Shown: positions 37,297 to 47,718, counted from the first letter of the stretch. The stretch is DNA of 64,000 bases from Pseudomonas typographi (GCF_014694385.1 NZ_JAAOCA010000004.1:124001-188000); one strand, 5' to 3'. Notes: generated from the letters alone by a model not told the origin. Numbers and translations are program-made.

Positions 37297-39861
37297 TTAG
37301 GCGAAGACGATTTCGTCGCCGGAAACGCCGGCTTTCACCGTGGTGCCCGGCTCGAATTTGCCGGCCAGTATCAACTGCGCCAAGGGGTTTTCGATCCACC
37401 GCTGGATTGCGCGTTTCAAAGGCCGCGCCCCATAGACCGGGTCGTAGCCCACGGCAATGAGTTTATCCAGCGCCTCGGGCGAGAGGTCCAGCGACAGCTC
37501 GCGCTCGGCCAAGCGGCTGCGCAGGCGGCCAAGCTGGATGTCGGTGATGCCAGCAATCTGCTCGCGGCCCAGGGGTTCGAAAATCACCACCTCGTCGATA
37601 CGGTTGATGAACTCGGGGCGGAAATGGTTGCTGAGCGCGTCCATTACCGCCGCACGTTGCGCCTCGCGGTCCGACACCAGTTCCTGAATACGCGCCGAGC
37701 CCAGGTTGGAGGTCATCACCACCACTACGTTACGGAAATCCACCGTGCGCCCGTGGCTGTCGGTGAGGCGGCCGTCTTCCAGCACCTGCAACAGAATGTT
37801 GAACACGTCCGGGTGGGCCTTTTCCACCTCGTCGAGCAGCACCACCGAATAGGGTTTACGCCGCACCGCTTCGGTCAGGTAGCCGCCCTCTTCATAACCC
37901 ACATAGCCTGGCGGTGCACCGATCAACCGCGCCACGGAGTGCTTCTCCATGAACTCGGACATATCGATGCGCACCATTGCCTCTTCGGTGTCGAACAGGA
38001 ACTCCGCCAGCGCTTTGCACAGCTCGGTTTTACCCACACCGGTCGGGCCCAGGAACAGGAACGAGCCGCTGGGCCGGTTCGGGTCGGAAAGCCCCGCGCG
38101 GGAGCGGCGCACGGCGTTGGCCACGGCCACCACCGCTTCGTTCTGGCCGATCACCCGCTGGTGCAACAGCGCCTCCATGTTCAGCAGTTTTTCCCGCTCG
38201 CCTTCAAGCATCTTGGCCACGGGGATGCCGGTCCATTTCGACACCACTTCGGCGATTTCTTCCTCAGTGACCTTGCTGCGCAGCAGTTGGTTTTCGCCTT
38301 TGCCATGTTGGTCAACCATCTGCAGGCTGCGCTCCAGGTCCGGGATCACGCCGTATTGCAGCTCGGCCATGCGGCTGAGGTCGCCCCTGCGCCGCGCGGC
38401 TTCCAGCTCTTGGCGCGACTGCTCGATTTTTTGCTGGATCTGCGCCGAGCCTTGCACTTCGGCTTTTTCCGAAAGCCACACCTCTTCGAGGTCTGCATAC
38501 TCGCGCTCAAGCCGGGCAATTTCCTCCTTGAGCTTTTCCAGGCGTTTGAGCGTGGCTTCGTCTTGCTCTTTGCTCAGCGCTTGGGATTCGACCTTCAATT
38601 GGATCAACCGGCGGTCGAGCCGGTCGAGCACCTCGGGTTTGGAGTCGATCTCCATGCGGATGCGACTGGCAGCCTCGTCGATCAGATCGATGGCTTTATC
38701 CGGCAGTTGGCGGTCGGTAATGTACCGGTGGCTGAGCTTGGCGGCGGCAATGATCGCGCCGTCGGTGATCGCCACCTTGTGGTGAACCTCGTAGCGTTCT
38801 TTGAGCCCGCGCAGGATGGCGATGGTGTCTTCCTCGCTAGGCTCATCCACCTGCACCTTCTGGAAGCGGCGTTCGAGGGCGGCATCCTTTTCGATGTACT
38901 GGCGGTACTCGTTGAGGGTGGTAGCCCCCACACAGTGCAGCTCACCGCGTGCCAGCGCTGGCTTGAGCATGTTGCCGGCGTCCATCGAACCTTCGCCCTT
39001 GCCCGCGCCGACCATGGTGTGCAGTTCGTCGATGAACAGGATCACCTGCCCTTCCTGCTTGGCCAAGTCATTGAGCACGCCTTTGAGGCGCTCTTCGAAT
39101 TCGCCGCGGAACTTGGCGCCGGCAATCAGCGCGCCCATATCCAGCGACAACAGCCGCTTGCCCTTGAGGCCATCAGGTACTTCACCATTGATGATGCGCT
39201 GGGCCAGGCCCTCGACGATGGCGGTTTTACCCACGCCCGGCTCACCGATCAGCACTGGGTTATTCTTGGTGCGGCGCTGTAACACCTGGATGGTCCGGCG
39301 GATTTCGTCGTCGCGGCCAATCACCGGGTCGAGCTTGCCTTCTTCGGCGCGCTTGGTGAAGTCGATGGTGTATTTTTCCAGGGATTTACGTGCGTCCTCA
39401 ACGTTCGCGTCGTTCACCGCCTCGCCACCGCGCAGGTTGTTGATGGCGTTCTCCAACGCCTTGCGGCTTACGCCCTGGGCCAGCAGCAATTTACCGGCCT
39501 TGTTGCTTTCGTCCATGGCCGCCAGCAACATCAGTTCGCTGGTAATGAACTGGTCGCCCTTCTGCTGGGCCAGGCGGTCGGCCTGGTTGAACAGGCGGGC
39601 CATGTCTTGCGACATGTTCACGTCGCCGGTGGGGTTCTGGATTTTCGGCAGGCGGTCGAGCTCTTCCGCAAGGGCCTTACGCAGGGCGTTCACATCGAAG
39701 CCCACCTGCATCAACAGCGGTTTGATCGAGCCGCCTTGCTGGTCGATCATCGCTTGCAACAGGTGCACCGGCTCGATCGCCGGGTGATCGTGGCCCACGG
39801 CCAGGGATTGGGCGTCAGACAACGCCATTTGCAATTTACTGGTCAAACGGTCTATTCGCAT
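37297..39861 (-). CDS. clpB: Disaggregase chaperone ClpB
   Basis: 854 residues: N-terminal Clp repeat domain (1-145), NBD1 with Walker A GEPGVGKT near 206, the long coiled-coil middle domain (about 400-525; rich in Glu/Arg/Leu), and NBD2 with Walker A GPTGVGKT near 605 followed by the arginine-finger and C-terminal domain. It is a hexameric AAA+ ATPase that solubilises aggregates together with DnaK. AAAGGAAGG precedes ATG 39861 by 8 bases. An internal start giving the short ClpB isoform probably exists near residue 149 but was not chosen. A clear sigma-32 promoter lies upstream, and the gene is read after pgeF and rluD, though with its own promoter. Confidence 0.98.
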   Translation of the reverse strand: MRIDRLTSKLQMALSDAQSLAVGHDHPAIEPVHLLQAMIDQQGGSIKPLLMQVGFDVNALRKALAEELDRLPKIQNPTGDVNMSQDMARLFNQADRLAQQKGDQFITSELMLLAAMDESNKAGKLLLAQGVSRKALENAINNLRGGEAVNDANVEDARKSLEKYTIDFTKRAEEGKLDPVIGRDDEIRRTIQVLQRRTKNNPVLIGEPGVGKTAIVEGLAQRIINGEVPDGLKGKRLLSLDMGALIAGAKFRGEFEERLKGVLNDLAKQEGQVILFIDELHTMVGAGKGEGSMDAGNMLKPALARGELHCVGATTLNEYRQYIEKDAALERRFQKVQVDEPSEEDTIAILRGLKERYEVHHKVAITDGAIIAAAKLSHRYITDRQLPDKAIDLIDEAASRIRMEIDSKPEVLDRLDRRLIQLKVESQALSKEQDEATLKRLEKLKEEIARLEREYADLEEVWLSEKAEVQGSAQIQQKIEQSRQELEAARRRGDLSRMAELQYGVIPDLERSLQMVDQHGKGENQLLRSKVTEEEIAEVVSKWTGIPVAKMLEGEREKLLNMEALLHQRVIGQNEAVVAVANAVRRSRAGLSDPNRPSGSFLFLGPTGVGKTELCKALAEFLFDTEEAMVRIDMSEFMEKHSVARLIGAPPGYVGYEEGGYLTEAVRRKPYSVVLLDEVEKAHPDVFNILLQVLEDGRLTDSHGRTVDFRNVVVVMTSNLGSARIQELVSDREAQRAAVMDALSNHFRPEFINRIDEVVIFEPLGREQIAGITDIQLGRLRSRLAERELSLDLSPEALDKLIAVGYDPVYGARPLKRAIQRWIENPLAQLILAGKFEPGTTVKAGVSGDEIVFA

Positions 39862-39940
39862 GGACGTACCTTCCTTTAAAAAGGCAGGCCGGAGCGCGAA
39901 CTCCGTATAGATAAAGAGGCAGCCTGCCGGGATACCGTTT

Positions 39941-39968
39941 AGATGTGGGCAATTGTGAGGGTTTCAAG
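39941..39968 (-). promoter_or_regulatory. Sigma-32 heat-shock promoter of clpB
   Basis: On the minus strand CTTGAAAC (39961-39968) is followed after about 12 bases by GCCCACATCT (39941-39950), close to the RpoH consensus CTTGAAA-N12-14-CCCCATNT. It is 80-100 bp before the clpB ATG, the expected place. Confidence 0.8.
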
Positions 39969-39996
39969 CGCCAGGGGCTTGACTTGAAGCAAAAGG

Positions 39997-40749
39997 CTAT
40001 GGCGAAAGCCAAACCAGGGAGGCGAAACGGCCGGTGATATTGGCGCGCCGGTAGGAATAAAAGCGGGTGTCTTCGATGGTGCACAGGCCGCCGCCGTAAA
40101 CTGCGGTCACGCCCACTGAGGCCAGGCGAATGCGCGCCAGGGCATAGATATCGGCGATGAACTTGGTTTGGCCCGGCACACCGGTGGCCTGCCCCGGCAC
40201 GAATGCCGCTTCGGCCTCGGCATGGCGGACCAGGAACGCACTGCGCACCTCGGCGCCGACTTCGAATTGCCGTGGCCCGATGGCCGGGCCCAGCCAAGCC
40301 AAGAGCTGCTCAGGTGGGCGTGCCAGGTGCGCCACGGTGGCCTCCAGCACCCCATTGGCCAACCCGCGCCAGCCGGCGTGGGCCGCCGCCACGCGAGTGC
40401 CGGCGCGGTCACAGAACAGCACCGGCAGGCAATCGGCGGTCATCACCGCGCAGGCGATACCCGGTGTGGATGACCAACTGGCGTCGGCTTCAACGGGCGT
40501 TCCAGGGCTGGCCTGCGCCACCGCCACGCCATGCACCTGCTTAAGCCAAGCAGGGCGAATGCCATACAGGGCGGATAACCACTCGCGGTTACTGGCCACC
40601 GCGTGCGGGTCGTCGCCCACATGGTCGCCCAAGTTGAGGCCAGCATAAGGCCCCGTGCTCACACCGCCCGCACGGGTGGTGACGCAGGCCGCCACCCGCG
40701 CTGGCGCCGGCCAGTCGGGAAGCAACAGGCCGGCGCCCAGCGCGTTCAC
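39997..40749 (-). CDS. pgeF: Laccase-domain protein PgeF/YfiH (purine nucleoside phosphorylase or peptidoglycan editing factor)
   Basis: 250 residues of the DUF152 multicopper-like family: VTTRAGGVSTGPYAGLNLGDHVGDDP, WLKQVHG, ADCLPVLFCD, AAHAGWRGLANG and CTIEDTRFYSYRR supply the His/Cys metal ligands. E. coli YfiH removes L-Ser misincorporated in peptidoglycan, and other members act as purine nucleoside phosphorylases. GTG 40749 overlaps the rluD stop (GTGA), so it is translationally coupled; this is preferred over an earlier GTG that would run into rluD. The order rluD-pgeF-clpB is conserved in Pseudomonas. Confidence 0.9.
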   Translation of the reverse strand: MNALGAGLLLPDWPAPARVAACVTTRAGGVSTGPYAGLNLGDHVGDDPHAVASNREWLSALYGIRPAWLKQVHGVAVAQASPGTPVEADASWSSTPGIACAVMTADCLPVLFCDRAGTRVAAAHAGWRGLANGVLEATVAHLARPPEQLLAWLGPAIGPRQFEVGAEVRSAFLVRHAEAEAAFVPGQATGVPGQTKFIADIYALARIRLASVGVTAVYGGGLCTIEDTRFYSYRRANITGRFASLVWLSP

Positions 40750-41708
40750 CCCACGAACTCCGCACGGTCCTGGCGCAACAACGACAGCAACCACACAAAG
40801 TCATCGGGCAACGGTGCTTCCCAGCCCATGCGCTCACCCGTGGATGGGTGCTCCAGCTCGAGGAAGCGCGCATGCAGGGCCTGGCGCGGAAAGGTTTTCA
40901 GGGCCTCGACCAGCGACAGGCTGGCGGCCGGTGGAATCCGAAAGCGGCCGCCGTACACCGGGTCGCCGACCAACGGAAAGTTCACGTGGGCCATGTGTAC
41001 GCGGATCTGGTGGGTGCGCCCGGTTTCGAGCTTCACCCGCACATGGGTGTGCGAACGGTAGCGCTCCAGCACCCGGTAGTGGCTGATCGCGGGCTTGCCG
41101 TTGTCCATCACGCCCATGCGCTGGCGCTGGGTGCCATGGCGGCCGATGGGGGCGTTGATCTTGCCACCGGCGGTGACCACACCCACCACCACGCATTCGT
41201 AGACACGGCTGACCGAACGGGCCTGCAGTTGCGCCACCAGGTGGGTCTGCGCTTGCAGCGTCTTGGCCACGACCATCAGCCCGGTGGTGTCTTTATCGAG
41301 GCGGTGCACGATACCGGCGCGCGGCACATTGACGATATCCGGCACATGGTGCAGCAAGGCATTGAGCAGGGTGCCGTCGGCATGCCCGGCCGCCGGGTGC
41401 ACCACCAGGCCGGCCGGTTTGTTGATCACCAGGATCTGCTCGTCTTCGTAAACGATGTCGAGGTCCAGTTGCTGGGCCACCCATTCGCCCTGCGCCTCCT
41501 GCTCGGCTTCCAGCGCCAGCAGCGCGCCGCCGTGTACCGTATCGCGGGGGCGCAACACGGCGCCATCGACGGTGAGCTGGCCTTCCTTGATCCAGCCAGC
41601 CAGGCGCGAGCGGCTGAACTCGGCGAACAGCTGGGCGGCGACTTGGTCGAGGCGCTGGCCCCCAAGGTCGGAAGGGACTTCGGCGCGCAATTGGATGGTT
41701 TCGGGCAT
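40746..41708 (-). CDS. rluD: 23S rRNA pseudouridine(1911/1915/1917) synthase RluD
   Basis: 320 residues: N-terminal S4 RNA-binding domain (about 15-80; QRLDQVAAQLFAEFSRSRLAGWIKEGQL) and a RluA-type catalytic domain with the motif HRLDKDTTGLMVVAKT, whose Asp (near residue 140) is the nucleophile. It modifies helix 69 of 23S rRNA. ATG 41708 begins MPETIQLRAEVP. It is divergent from bamD, with a 158-bp shared promoter region, as in other gamma-proteobacteria. Confidence 0.95.
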   Translation of the reverse strand: MPETIQLRAEVPSDLGGQRLDQVAAQLFAEFSRSRLAGWIKEGQLTVDGAVLRPRDTVHGGALLALEAEQEAQGEWVAQQLDLDIVYEDEQILVINKPAGLVVHPAAGHADGTLLNALLHHVPDIVNVPRAGIVHRLDKDTTGLMVVAKTLQAQTHLVAQLQARSVSRVYECVVVGVVTAGGKINAPIGRHGTQRQRMGVMDNGKPAISHYRVLERYRSHTHVRVKLETGRTHQIRVHMAHVNFPLVGDPVYGGRFRIPPAASLSLVEALKTFPRQALHARFLELEHPSTGERMGWEAPLPDDFVWLLSLLRQDRAEFVG

Positions 41709-41866
41709 GCTTGGCTACAGGAAAGAAAGGTGCGGGCGGCAAGCCTTTGGATCGGCTGCGGCTTGTGGTTAAATACGGCGTCTTTTGCCCCGAGGGCTTT
41801 CCACGGGGCGCTCATCATATCAGGACGGTCGCTTCCAAGACAGGCCGTTAGGGGACGCAAGCCGCT

Positions 41867-42886
41867 ATGCAAGCAAGACACCTGCTGCTGATCGCCATTA
41901 TCGGCCTGACCGCCGCCTGTTCCTCGAAGAAGGAAGTGGTCGACGAAAACCTGAGCGAAGTGGAGCTGTACCAGCAGGCACAGAAAGACCTCGACAACAC
42001 CGACTATAATGCCGCCACCGCCAAGCTCAAGGCGCTGGATTCGCGTTACCCCTTCGGCCGCTACGCCGACCAGGCCCAGCTCGAGCTGATCTTCGCCAAC
42101 TACAAGAACTCCGAGCCCGAGGCCGCCAAGGCCGCGGCCGAGCGCTTCATCCGCCTGCACCCACAGCACCCGAACGTCGACTACGCCTACTACCTTAAAG
42201 GCCTGACTTCATTCGACCAGGATCGCGGCATCGTCGCCCGCTTCGTGCCACTGGACATGACCCGCCGCGACCCAGGCGCCGCGCGAGACTCGTACAACGA
42301 GTTCGCCCAGCTCACCAGCCGCTACCCCAACAGCCGCTATGCCCCCGATGCCAAGCAGCGCATGGTGTACTTGCGCAACCTGCTGGCCGCTTACGAAATC
42401 AACGTTGCCGACTACTACCTCACCCGCCAGGCGTATGTCGCCGCCGCCAACCGGGGCCGTTACGTGGTCGAGAACTACCAGGGCACACCGTCGGTCGGCG
42501 ACGGCCTGGCGGTGATGACCGAGGCCTACCAGCATCTGCACCTGGATGACCTCGCCGCCACCAGCCTGGAAACCCTCAAGCTCAACTACCCCGACAACCC
42601 CAGCCTCAAAGACGGGCAGTTCGTGCCGCGCCACACCGAGGACGACAACCGCTCCTGGTTGTCCAAAGCCACCTTGGGGCTGATCGAAGGCAAGGCGCCG
42701 TCACCGCCCACTTCCACCCGCGCGCAGGAAGACCTGATGCGTAAGTACCAGGAAGATAAAGAAGCCATGCCCAAAGAGCTGTTCCCTGCCTCTGAAGGCG
42801 GCACCGCCGACGAACCCACGGAACCTGTGGACGCGCCGAAGAAGCGCTCGTGGCTGAGCTACATGACCTTCGGGTTGTTTGGTTGA
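41867..42886 (+). CDS. bamD: Outer-membrane assembly lipoprotein BamD
   Basis: 339 residues. A lipoprotein signal peptide ends in LTAA-C18, so the mature protein is anchored in the outer membrane. Tetratricopeptide repeats occupy about residues 30-240 ([53 protein letters not shown]). It is the essential partner of BamA in beta-barrel insertion. The C-terminus (about 250-339) is extended and low-complexity relative to E. coli BamD, as usual in Pseudomonas. It is monocistronic, with a strong terminator 8 bp after the stop. Confidence 0.97.
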   Translation: MQARHLLLIAIIGLTAACSSKKEVVDENLSEVELYQQAQKDLDNTDYNAATAKLKALDSRYPFGRYADQAQLELIFANYKNSEPEAAKAAAERFIRLHPQHPNVDYAYYLKGLTSFDQDRGIVARFVPLDMTRRDPGAARDSYNEFAQLTSRYPNSRYAPDAKQRMVYLRNLLAAYEINVADYYLTRQAYVAAANRGRYVVENYQGTPSVGDGLAVMTEAYQHLHLDDLAATSLETLKLNYPDNPSLKDGQFVPRHTEDDNRSWLSKATLGLIEGKAPSPPTSTRAQEDLMRKYQEDKEAMPKELFPASEGGTADEPTEPVDAPKKRSWLSYMTFGLFG

Positions 42887-42893
42887 ACCCACG

Positions 42894-42919
42894 AAAGCCC
42901 CGGCCCACCGGGGCTTTTT
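42894..42919 (+). terminator. Rho-independent terminator of bamD
   Basis: AAAGCCCCGG-CCCA-CCGGGGCTTTTT: a 9-10-bp GC-rich stem with a 4-base loop and a T-tract, starting 7 bases after the bamD stop. Confidence 0.92.
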
Positions 42920-43053
42920 GCATAAAAAGGCCCTATGCTTGGAATACACCGTGGCCGCGCGGCCGGGCCCGCCCGGTGGCGAGCCGCTGAGCCGGCCTGG
43001 TGGAAAAGCCGCGGGCCTGCCGTTTCAACCCCGACGTTTCGGAATCCCAACTC

Positions 43054-43284
43054 ATGATTCGCCTTCTCTTTTGGGTCGCCGTGATTTTCGCCGCCGTTTG
43101 GTTATGGCGAAAATACCAAGCGGCCGCCAATCGCCCCACCAGCGGCGGGCAACAGCCCAACACCCTGAACATGGTCCGTTGCGCCCATTGCGGCGTGCAC
43201 CTGCCCGATAACCGCGCGATCCACCGTGGCCAGCAGTGGTATTGCAGCCAAGCCCATCTGGAGCAGGGGCCACGCCAGCCGTGA
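43054..43284 (+). CDS. PP0621-family small membrane protein with Cys-rich tail
   Basis: 76 residues: an N-terminal transmembrane helix (MIRLLFWVAVIFAAVWLW, 1-18), a short linker, and a treble-clef-like Cys/His tail (CAHCGVHLPDNRAIHRGQQWYC) that may bind zinc. It belongs to the small DUF/PP0621 proteins found upstream of pilS in Pseudomonas. Its stop overlaps the GTG start of pilS (GTGA). Function is not known; conservation next to pilSR suggests but does not prove a pilus or sensing role. Confidence 0.8.
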   Translation: MIRLLFWVAVIFAAVWLWRKYQAAANRPTSGGQQPNTLNMVRCAHCGVHLPDNRAIHRGQQWYCSQAHLEQGPRQP

Positions 43285-44864
43285 CCGCCCGCGGTGCCAC
43301 CAGCCAGGCGCAGCGCATGTTGCGCCTGTACAACCTATACCGCCTGATCATCGGCTTGTCGCTGGTGCTGTTGATTTCCAGCGACTTCGACAGCCGCCTG
43401 ATGGAGCTGGCCAACATTGCGCTGTTTCGCGCTGGCAGTTGGGCTTACCTGGGCTTGAACGTGGCGGTGGTGTTGTTGTTGGGCAACGTTCGCCACCCGG
43501 CGCGGGCATTCACCCTGGCAGCGGCCGACGTGATCCTGCTGGCGGGCCTGTTCTATGCCGGCGGCGGCATACCCAGCGGCATCGGCAACCTGATGATCGC
43601 CTCCGTGGCGATGGGCAACCTGCTGCTGCGTAGCCGCCTGGGCTTGCTGCTGGCCGCGATGGCCTCGATCGGCATCATTTACATCACGTTTTACCTGAAC
43701 TACGCCCGTGGCGTGGCGCCGAACGATTACCTGCAAGCGGGCTCGCTCGGCGTGCTGTGCTTCGCCGTGGCGCTGATCGTACAAGGCTTGATCCGCCTGT
43801 TGCGAACCAGTGAAGACCTCGCCGAGCGGCGCGCCAGCGACGTGACCAGCCTTGAAGCGCTCAATGCGCTGATACTGCAACGCATGCGCACCGGGATCAT
43901 CGTGCTGGATGCCGAGCACCGTGTGCAACTGGCCAACCAGGGCGCCCTGGCCCTGCTCGGCCAGCCATCGCTGGTCGGCGAATCGATGGTGGCACGCGCA
44001 CCCGAGCTGATCGAGCGGCTGCTGCAGTGGCGGCGCAACCCGACCCTGCGCGTGAAAAGCCTGCGCCTGAGCGACAGCGGGCCAGCGCTGCAGCCCAATT
44101 TCGTGGCCCTGAACCGCGGCGAGCGCGAGCAAACCCTGGTGTTTCTAGAAGACCTCTCAGCGGTGGCGCAACAGGCCCAGCAGCTTAAGCTCGCCGCCCT
44201 CGGCCGGCTGACCGCCAGCATTGCCCATGAAATCCGTAACCCCCTGGGGGCCATCAGCCATGCCGGGCAATTGCTGCAGGAGTCCGACGCGCTGCCGGCC
44301 CCTGACCAGCGCCTGGTGCAAATCATCCTTGACCACTCCAAGCGGATGAACTTGATCGTCGAGAACGTGCTACAGCTCTCGCGCCGCCGCGCGGCAAAGC
44401 CCGAGATACTCGACCTCAAGCACTGGTTGCGCAACTTCGCCCGTGACTTTCGCCCCACCGATTCAGCCAACCAGCAGCTCAACCTGCAATTGGCCGACGG
44501 GCCTATCGAAACCCGCATAGACCCCAGCCAACTGGCGCAGGTGCTGACCAACCTGGTGGAGAACGGGCTGCGCTACAGCGGCCAGCGCCACGCCCAGGCG
44601 CAGGTGTGGTTGAACCTGTACGTAGACCCCCACAGCGGCCTGCCGGTGCTGGATGTGCTCGACGATGGGGCGGGCTTCCCTTCCGATAAGTTGCAGCATA
44701 TCTTCGAGCCATTCTTTACCACTGAAACCAATGGCACGGGCCTTGGGCTATATATTTCCCGTGAACTGTGCGAAAACAACCAGGCTCACCTGGACTATCG
44801 GCCCCGGGAACACGGCGGCAGTTGCATGCGAATCACCTTCGCCCACGCCAAAAAACAAGGATGA
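43281..44864 (+). CDS. pilS: Type IV pilus sensor histidine kinase PilS
   Basis: 527 residues from GTG 43281 (coupled to the previous stop). Six transmembrane segments lie at about 20-175, then a short coiled linker, a PAS-like domain (ALILQRMRTGIIVLDAEHRVQLANQGALALLG), HisKA with ASIAHEIRNPLGAISH, and HATPase_c with NLVENGLRYSG and GTGLGLYISRE. PilS senses PilA in the inner membrane and controls phosphorylation of PilR. It lies 3 bp before pilR. Confidence 0.95.
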   Translation: MTARGATSQAQRMLRLYNLYRLIIGLSLVLLISSDFDSRLMELANIALFRAGSWAYLGLNVAVVLLLGNVRHPARAFTLAAADVILLAGLFYAGGGIPSGIGNLMIASVAMGNLLLRSRLGLLLAAMASIGIIYITFYLNYARGVAPNDYLQAGSLGVLCFAVALIVQGLIRLLRTSEDLAERRASDVTSLEALNALILQRMRTGIIVLDAEHRVQLANQGALALLGQPSLVGESMVARAPELIERLLQWRRNPTLRVKSLRLSDSGPALQPNFVALNRGEREQTLVFLEDLSAVAQQAQQLKLAALGRLTASIAHEIRNPLGAISHAGQLLQESDALPAPDQRLVQIILDHSKRMNLIVENVLQLSRRRAAKPEILDLKHWLRNFARDFRPTDSANQQLNLQLADGPIETRIDPSQLAQVLTNLVENGLRYSGQRHAQAQVWLNLYVDPHSGLPVLDVLDDGAGFPSDKLQHIFEPFFTTETNGTGLGLYISRELCENNQAHLDYRPREHGGSCMRITFAHAKKQG

Positions 44865-44867
44865 GCC

Positions 44868-46208
44868 ATGAGTACACGGCAGAAAGTCCTGATCGTCGAT
44901 GACGAGCCCGACATTCGAGAGCTGCTCGAAATCACCCTTGGGCGCATGAAGCTCGATACCCACAGCGCCCGGAACGTGCAAGAAGCGCGCGATTGGCTGG
45001 GCCGGGAGCGCTTCGACCTGTGCTTGACCGACATGCGCCTGCCCGACGGCACCGGCCTTGAACTGGTGCAGTTGATTCAGCAACGTTACGCCCAAGTGCC
45101 CGTGGCGATGATTACCGCCTTCTCCAGCATGGACACCGCCATCAGTGCCCTGAAGGCCGGGGCATTCGACTTTCTCACCAAACCGGTGGACCTGTCGCGG
45201 CTGCGCGAACTGGTCGCCAGCGCGTTACGCTTGAACCAACCGGCCGCCGTTGCACCCAGTGACGCCCGCCTGCTGGGTACCGCCGAACCCATGTTGGGGT
45301 TGCGCAAGCAGATTGCGCGGCTGGCCCGCAGCCAGGCGCCGTTGTATATCAGCGGGGAGTCCGGCAGCGGCAAGGAGCTGGTCGCCCGGCTGATCCACGA
45401 ACAAGGCCCACGCAGCGAACGCCCTTTCGTGCCGGTAAACTGCGGCGCCATCCCCAGTGAGCTGATGGAAAGCGAATTCTTCGGCCACAAAAAGGGCAGT
45501 TTCAGCGGCGCCACCGAAGACAAACCTGGGCTGTTCCAGGCCGCCCACGGCGGCACGCTGTTCTTGGACGAAGTGGCTGATTTGCCACTGCCCATGCAAG
45601 TGAAGCTGCTGCGCGCCATCCAGGAAAAAGCCGTGCGCAGCGTGGGCGGCCAGGCCGAGCAAGTGGTGGATGTGCGCATCCTTTGCGCCACCCACAAAGA
45701 CTTGGCCACTGAAGTGGCCGCCGGCCACTTCCGCCAAGACCTCTACTACCGCCTGAATGTGATCGAACTTCGCGTGCCGCCCCTTCGAGAGCGCCGCGAA
45801 GACATCGAACTGCTCGCCAGCCACGTGCTGGCACGCCTGGCCGCCGAAACCGGCCTGCCGCCCGCCACCCTCAGCGCCGAGGCGTTACAGGCGCTGAAGG
45901 CATACCGGTTCCCCGGTAACGTGCGCGAGCTGGAGAACATGCTGGAGCGCGCCTACACCCTGTGCGAAAACGACCTGATCGGCGCCGCGGACCTACGCTT
46001 CAAGCAGGCCACGCCAAGCGCGCAGCAGGGAGGCGAGCCAACCTTGGCCCAAGTCGATGACCTGGAAGACTACCTCGAAGGCATCGAACGCAAGCTGATC
46101 CTGCAGGCGCTGGAAGAAACCCGCTGGAACCGCACCGCGGCGGCCCAACGGCTGAATATGTCCTTTCGCTCGATGCGCTACCGGCTCAAGAAACTGGGCC
46201 TGGACTGA
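44868..46208 (+). CDS. pilR: Sigma-54-dependent response regulator PilR
   Basis: 446 residues: receiver domain (1-120; phospho-acceptor Asp55 in LCLTDMRLPDG), AAA+ sigma-54 activation domain (about 135-360; GESGSGKE Walker A, GAFTGA-like loop present as GSFSGA, and LFLDEVADL Walker B) and a Fis-type HTH (LQALEETRWNRTAAAQRLNMSFRSMRYRLKKLGLD). It activates pilA from a sigma-54 promoter. Its last 23 bases overlap the convergent thiO gene, so the two transcripts are antisense at their ends. Confidence 0.96.
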   Translation: MSTRQKVLIVDDEPDIRELLEITLGRMKLDTHSARNVQEARDWLGRERFDLCLTDMRLPDGTGLELVQLIQQRYAQVPVAMITAFSSMDTAISALKAGAFDFLTKPVDLSRLRELVASALRLNQPAAVAPSDARLLGTAEPMLGLRKQIARLARSQAPLYISGESGSGKELVARLIHEQGPRSERPFVPVNCGAIPSELMESEFFGHKKGSFSGATEDKPGLFQAAHGGTLFLDEVADLPLPMQVKLLRAIQEKAVRSVGGQAEQVVDVRILCATHKDLATEVAAGHFRQDLYYRLNVIELRVPPLRERREDIELLASHVLARLAAETGLPPATLSAEALQALKAYRFPGNVRELENMLERAYTLCENDLIGAADLRFKQATPSAQQGGEPTLAQVDDLEDYLEGIERKLILQALEETRWNRTAAAQRLNMSFRSMRYRLKKLGLD

Positions 46209-47310
46209 CCTGCAAGCGTGCGTCTGGCGCGTAGGGTGCCGGGTCGATGATGGGCGTGCGGCCAGCCACCAAGTCGGTAAACAGCTGGCACGACGCAGGG
46301 GCCAATACCAAGCCGTTACGGTAATGCCCGCAGTTCAACCACAGCCCGGGGTGGCGGCCGACTGGACCGATGAACGGGATGCCATCGGGGGCCCCGGGGC
46401 GCAAGCCGGCCCAGTGCCCGACGCGCTCGGCCTTGGCCAAGGCCGGCAGCAACGCCTCGGCGCTGGCCACCAGGCTGTGCAGCGCTTCGTCAGTCGGGGT
46501 TTTATCGAAGCCGGCGTGCTCCAAGGTGCTACCGACCAGAATGTGCCCATCGCGCCGAGGGATCGCGTAACGGCCGCGCGCCAGTACCATGCGCGACAGG
46601 AAATCCTCGGCGCAGCGGTAAAGGATCATCTGCCCCTTCACCGGCTCCACGGGCAGCGCCAGGCCGAGCGTGGCCAACAGTTGGCCGCTCCAGGCACCCG
46701 CCGCGAGCACCACGCGGTCGGCCCGCAACGGGCCTTCGGCGGTGTCTACGCCCCCCACCGCATCACCGTTACGCAAAAAGCCGCGCACTTCGCAGTGTTC
46801 ACGCAGGGTAACGTTAGGCAACAACGCCAAGGCGGCCTTGAGCGATTTGACCAGGCGCGGGTTGCGCACGTTGGCCACATCGGCCATGTAGATCGCCCGC
46901 TCGAACCCCGGCGCCAACGCCGGCACCTGGCGGTAGGTCGCCTCCAAGCTCACCGCACTCAGGGGCCGCTGCTCGCGGCGCGCCCAGGCCAGGGCCTCGG
47001 CCTCGTCGTCCAGGTCAAGCCAGTACAGGCCGGTAACATGCACCTGTGGGTCCAACCCGGTGCGCACGAACAATTCGTCGCCCAGCCTGGGGTAGAAGTC
47101 CTGCGACCAATGCGCCAACGCGGTCACGGCGGCGCTGTAGCGCCAGGGGTAAAGCGGCGAAACGATACCGCCACCGGCCCAGGACGCTTCGCGGCCGGCC
47201 AGCTGGCGGTCGAGCAGCGTGACCCGCTCGCCCTGTTCGGCCAGGTTCAACGCGGTGAGCAGGCCAATGGCGCCGGCGCCTACGATCAGGGTATGGGGGC
47301 CGTGATTCAT
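46186..47310 (-). CDS. thiO: Glycine oxidase ThiO
   Basis: 374 residues of the DAAO family. The FAD-binding GAGAIGLLTALNLAEQG lies at about 11-27. TLLDRQLAGREASWAGGGIVSPLYPW and the C-terminal GHYRNGLVLAPASCQL are typical of ThiO, which oxidises glycine to iminoglycine for the thiamine thiazole ring. It lies between the pilSR and minor pilin operons, convergent with pilR; this placement is common in Pseudomonas. A 3-bp gap separates it from pilE, so it may be co-transcribed with the pilin genes. Confidence 0.9.
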   Translation of the reverse strand: MNHGPHTLIVGAGAIGLLTALNLAEQGERVTLLDRQLAGREASWAGGGIVSPLYPWRYSAAVTALAHWSQDFYPRLGDELFVRTGLDPQVHVTGLYWLDLDDEAEALAWARREQRPLSAVSLEATYRQVPALAPGFERAIYMADVANVRNPRLVKSLKAALALLPNVTLREHCEVRGFLRNGDAVGGVDTAEGPLRADRVVLAAGAWSGQLLATLGLALPVEPVKGQMILYRCAEDFLSRMVLARGRYAIPRRDGHILVGSTLEHAGFDKTPTDEALHSLVASAEALLPALAKAERVGHWAGLRPGAPDGIPFIGPVGRHPGLWLNCGHYRNGLVLAPASCQLFTDLVAGRTPIIDPAPYAPDARLQVSPGPVS

Positions 47311-47313
47311 GTT

Positions 47314-47706
47314 TTAGCGCCCCCAGCAGGTGGCTGATGTAGCGCCGGTACTGTTGCTCCGCTTACCGGTGTTATCCAGGGTGTAAGTACCGCAGGTATC
47401 GCCGGCCATGAGGGTGTCGGTAATGGGCGTGGCCGTCAGGGTCCAGTCCGTCGCAGTCACGGTCAGGTTCAACGTGTAATAGCTATTGCTCGTGGTAGTG
47501 GGCTTGAAGTCGGTATAGGCGCCCTTTTGTGAATAATAACGCTCCGCGCTCTGCGCCGTTTCACTCATCAGCTCGACGATCGCTGCCCGTTGCGTGCGCT
47601 TCACGTAATTGATGTAGCTAGGGTAGGCGATGGCGGCGAGGATGCCGACGATAGCCACCACGATCATCAGCTCGATCAAGGTAAAGCCGCGCTGCTTGCA
47701 CACCAT
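47314..47706 (-). CDS. pilE: Minor pilin PilE
   Basis: 130 residues. The prepilin leader MVCKQRG is cut before Phe8 ([25 protein letters not shown]), with Glu12 at position +5 of the mature helix. A small globular domain follows with a C-terminal disulfide pair (DTCGTYTL ... SATCWGR). It is the last gene of the fimU-pilVWXY1-E operon, 12 bp after pilY1. There is no pilY2 between them, unlike P. aeruginosa. Confidence 0.9.
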   Translation of the reverse strand: MVCKQRGFTLIELMIVVAIVGILAAIAYPSYINYVKRTQRAAIVELMSETAQSAERYYSQKGAYTDFKPTTTSNSYYTLNLTVTATDWTLTATPITDTLMAGDTCGTYTLDNTGKRSNSTGATSATCWGR

Positions 47707-47718
47707 GAGATGCTCCGG

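Noticed and set aside
37198..39282. A 694-codon open frame on the plus strand
   Set aside because: It is antisense to clpB in GC-rich DNA; composition is His/Gln/Arg-rich and shows no family motif or ribosome-binding site.
47311..47313. TPP riboswitch before thiO
   Set aside because: thiO starts three bases after the end of pilE with no room for an aptamer, so it must share upstream transcription or use a promoter inside pilE.
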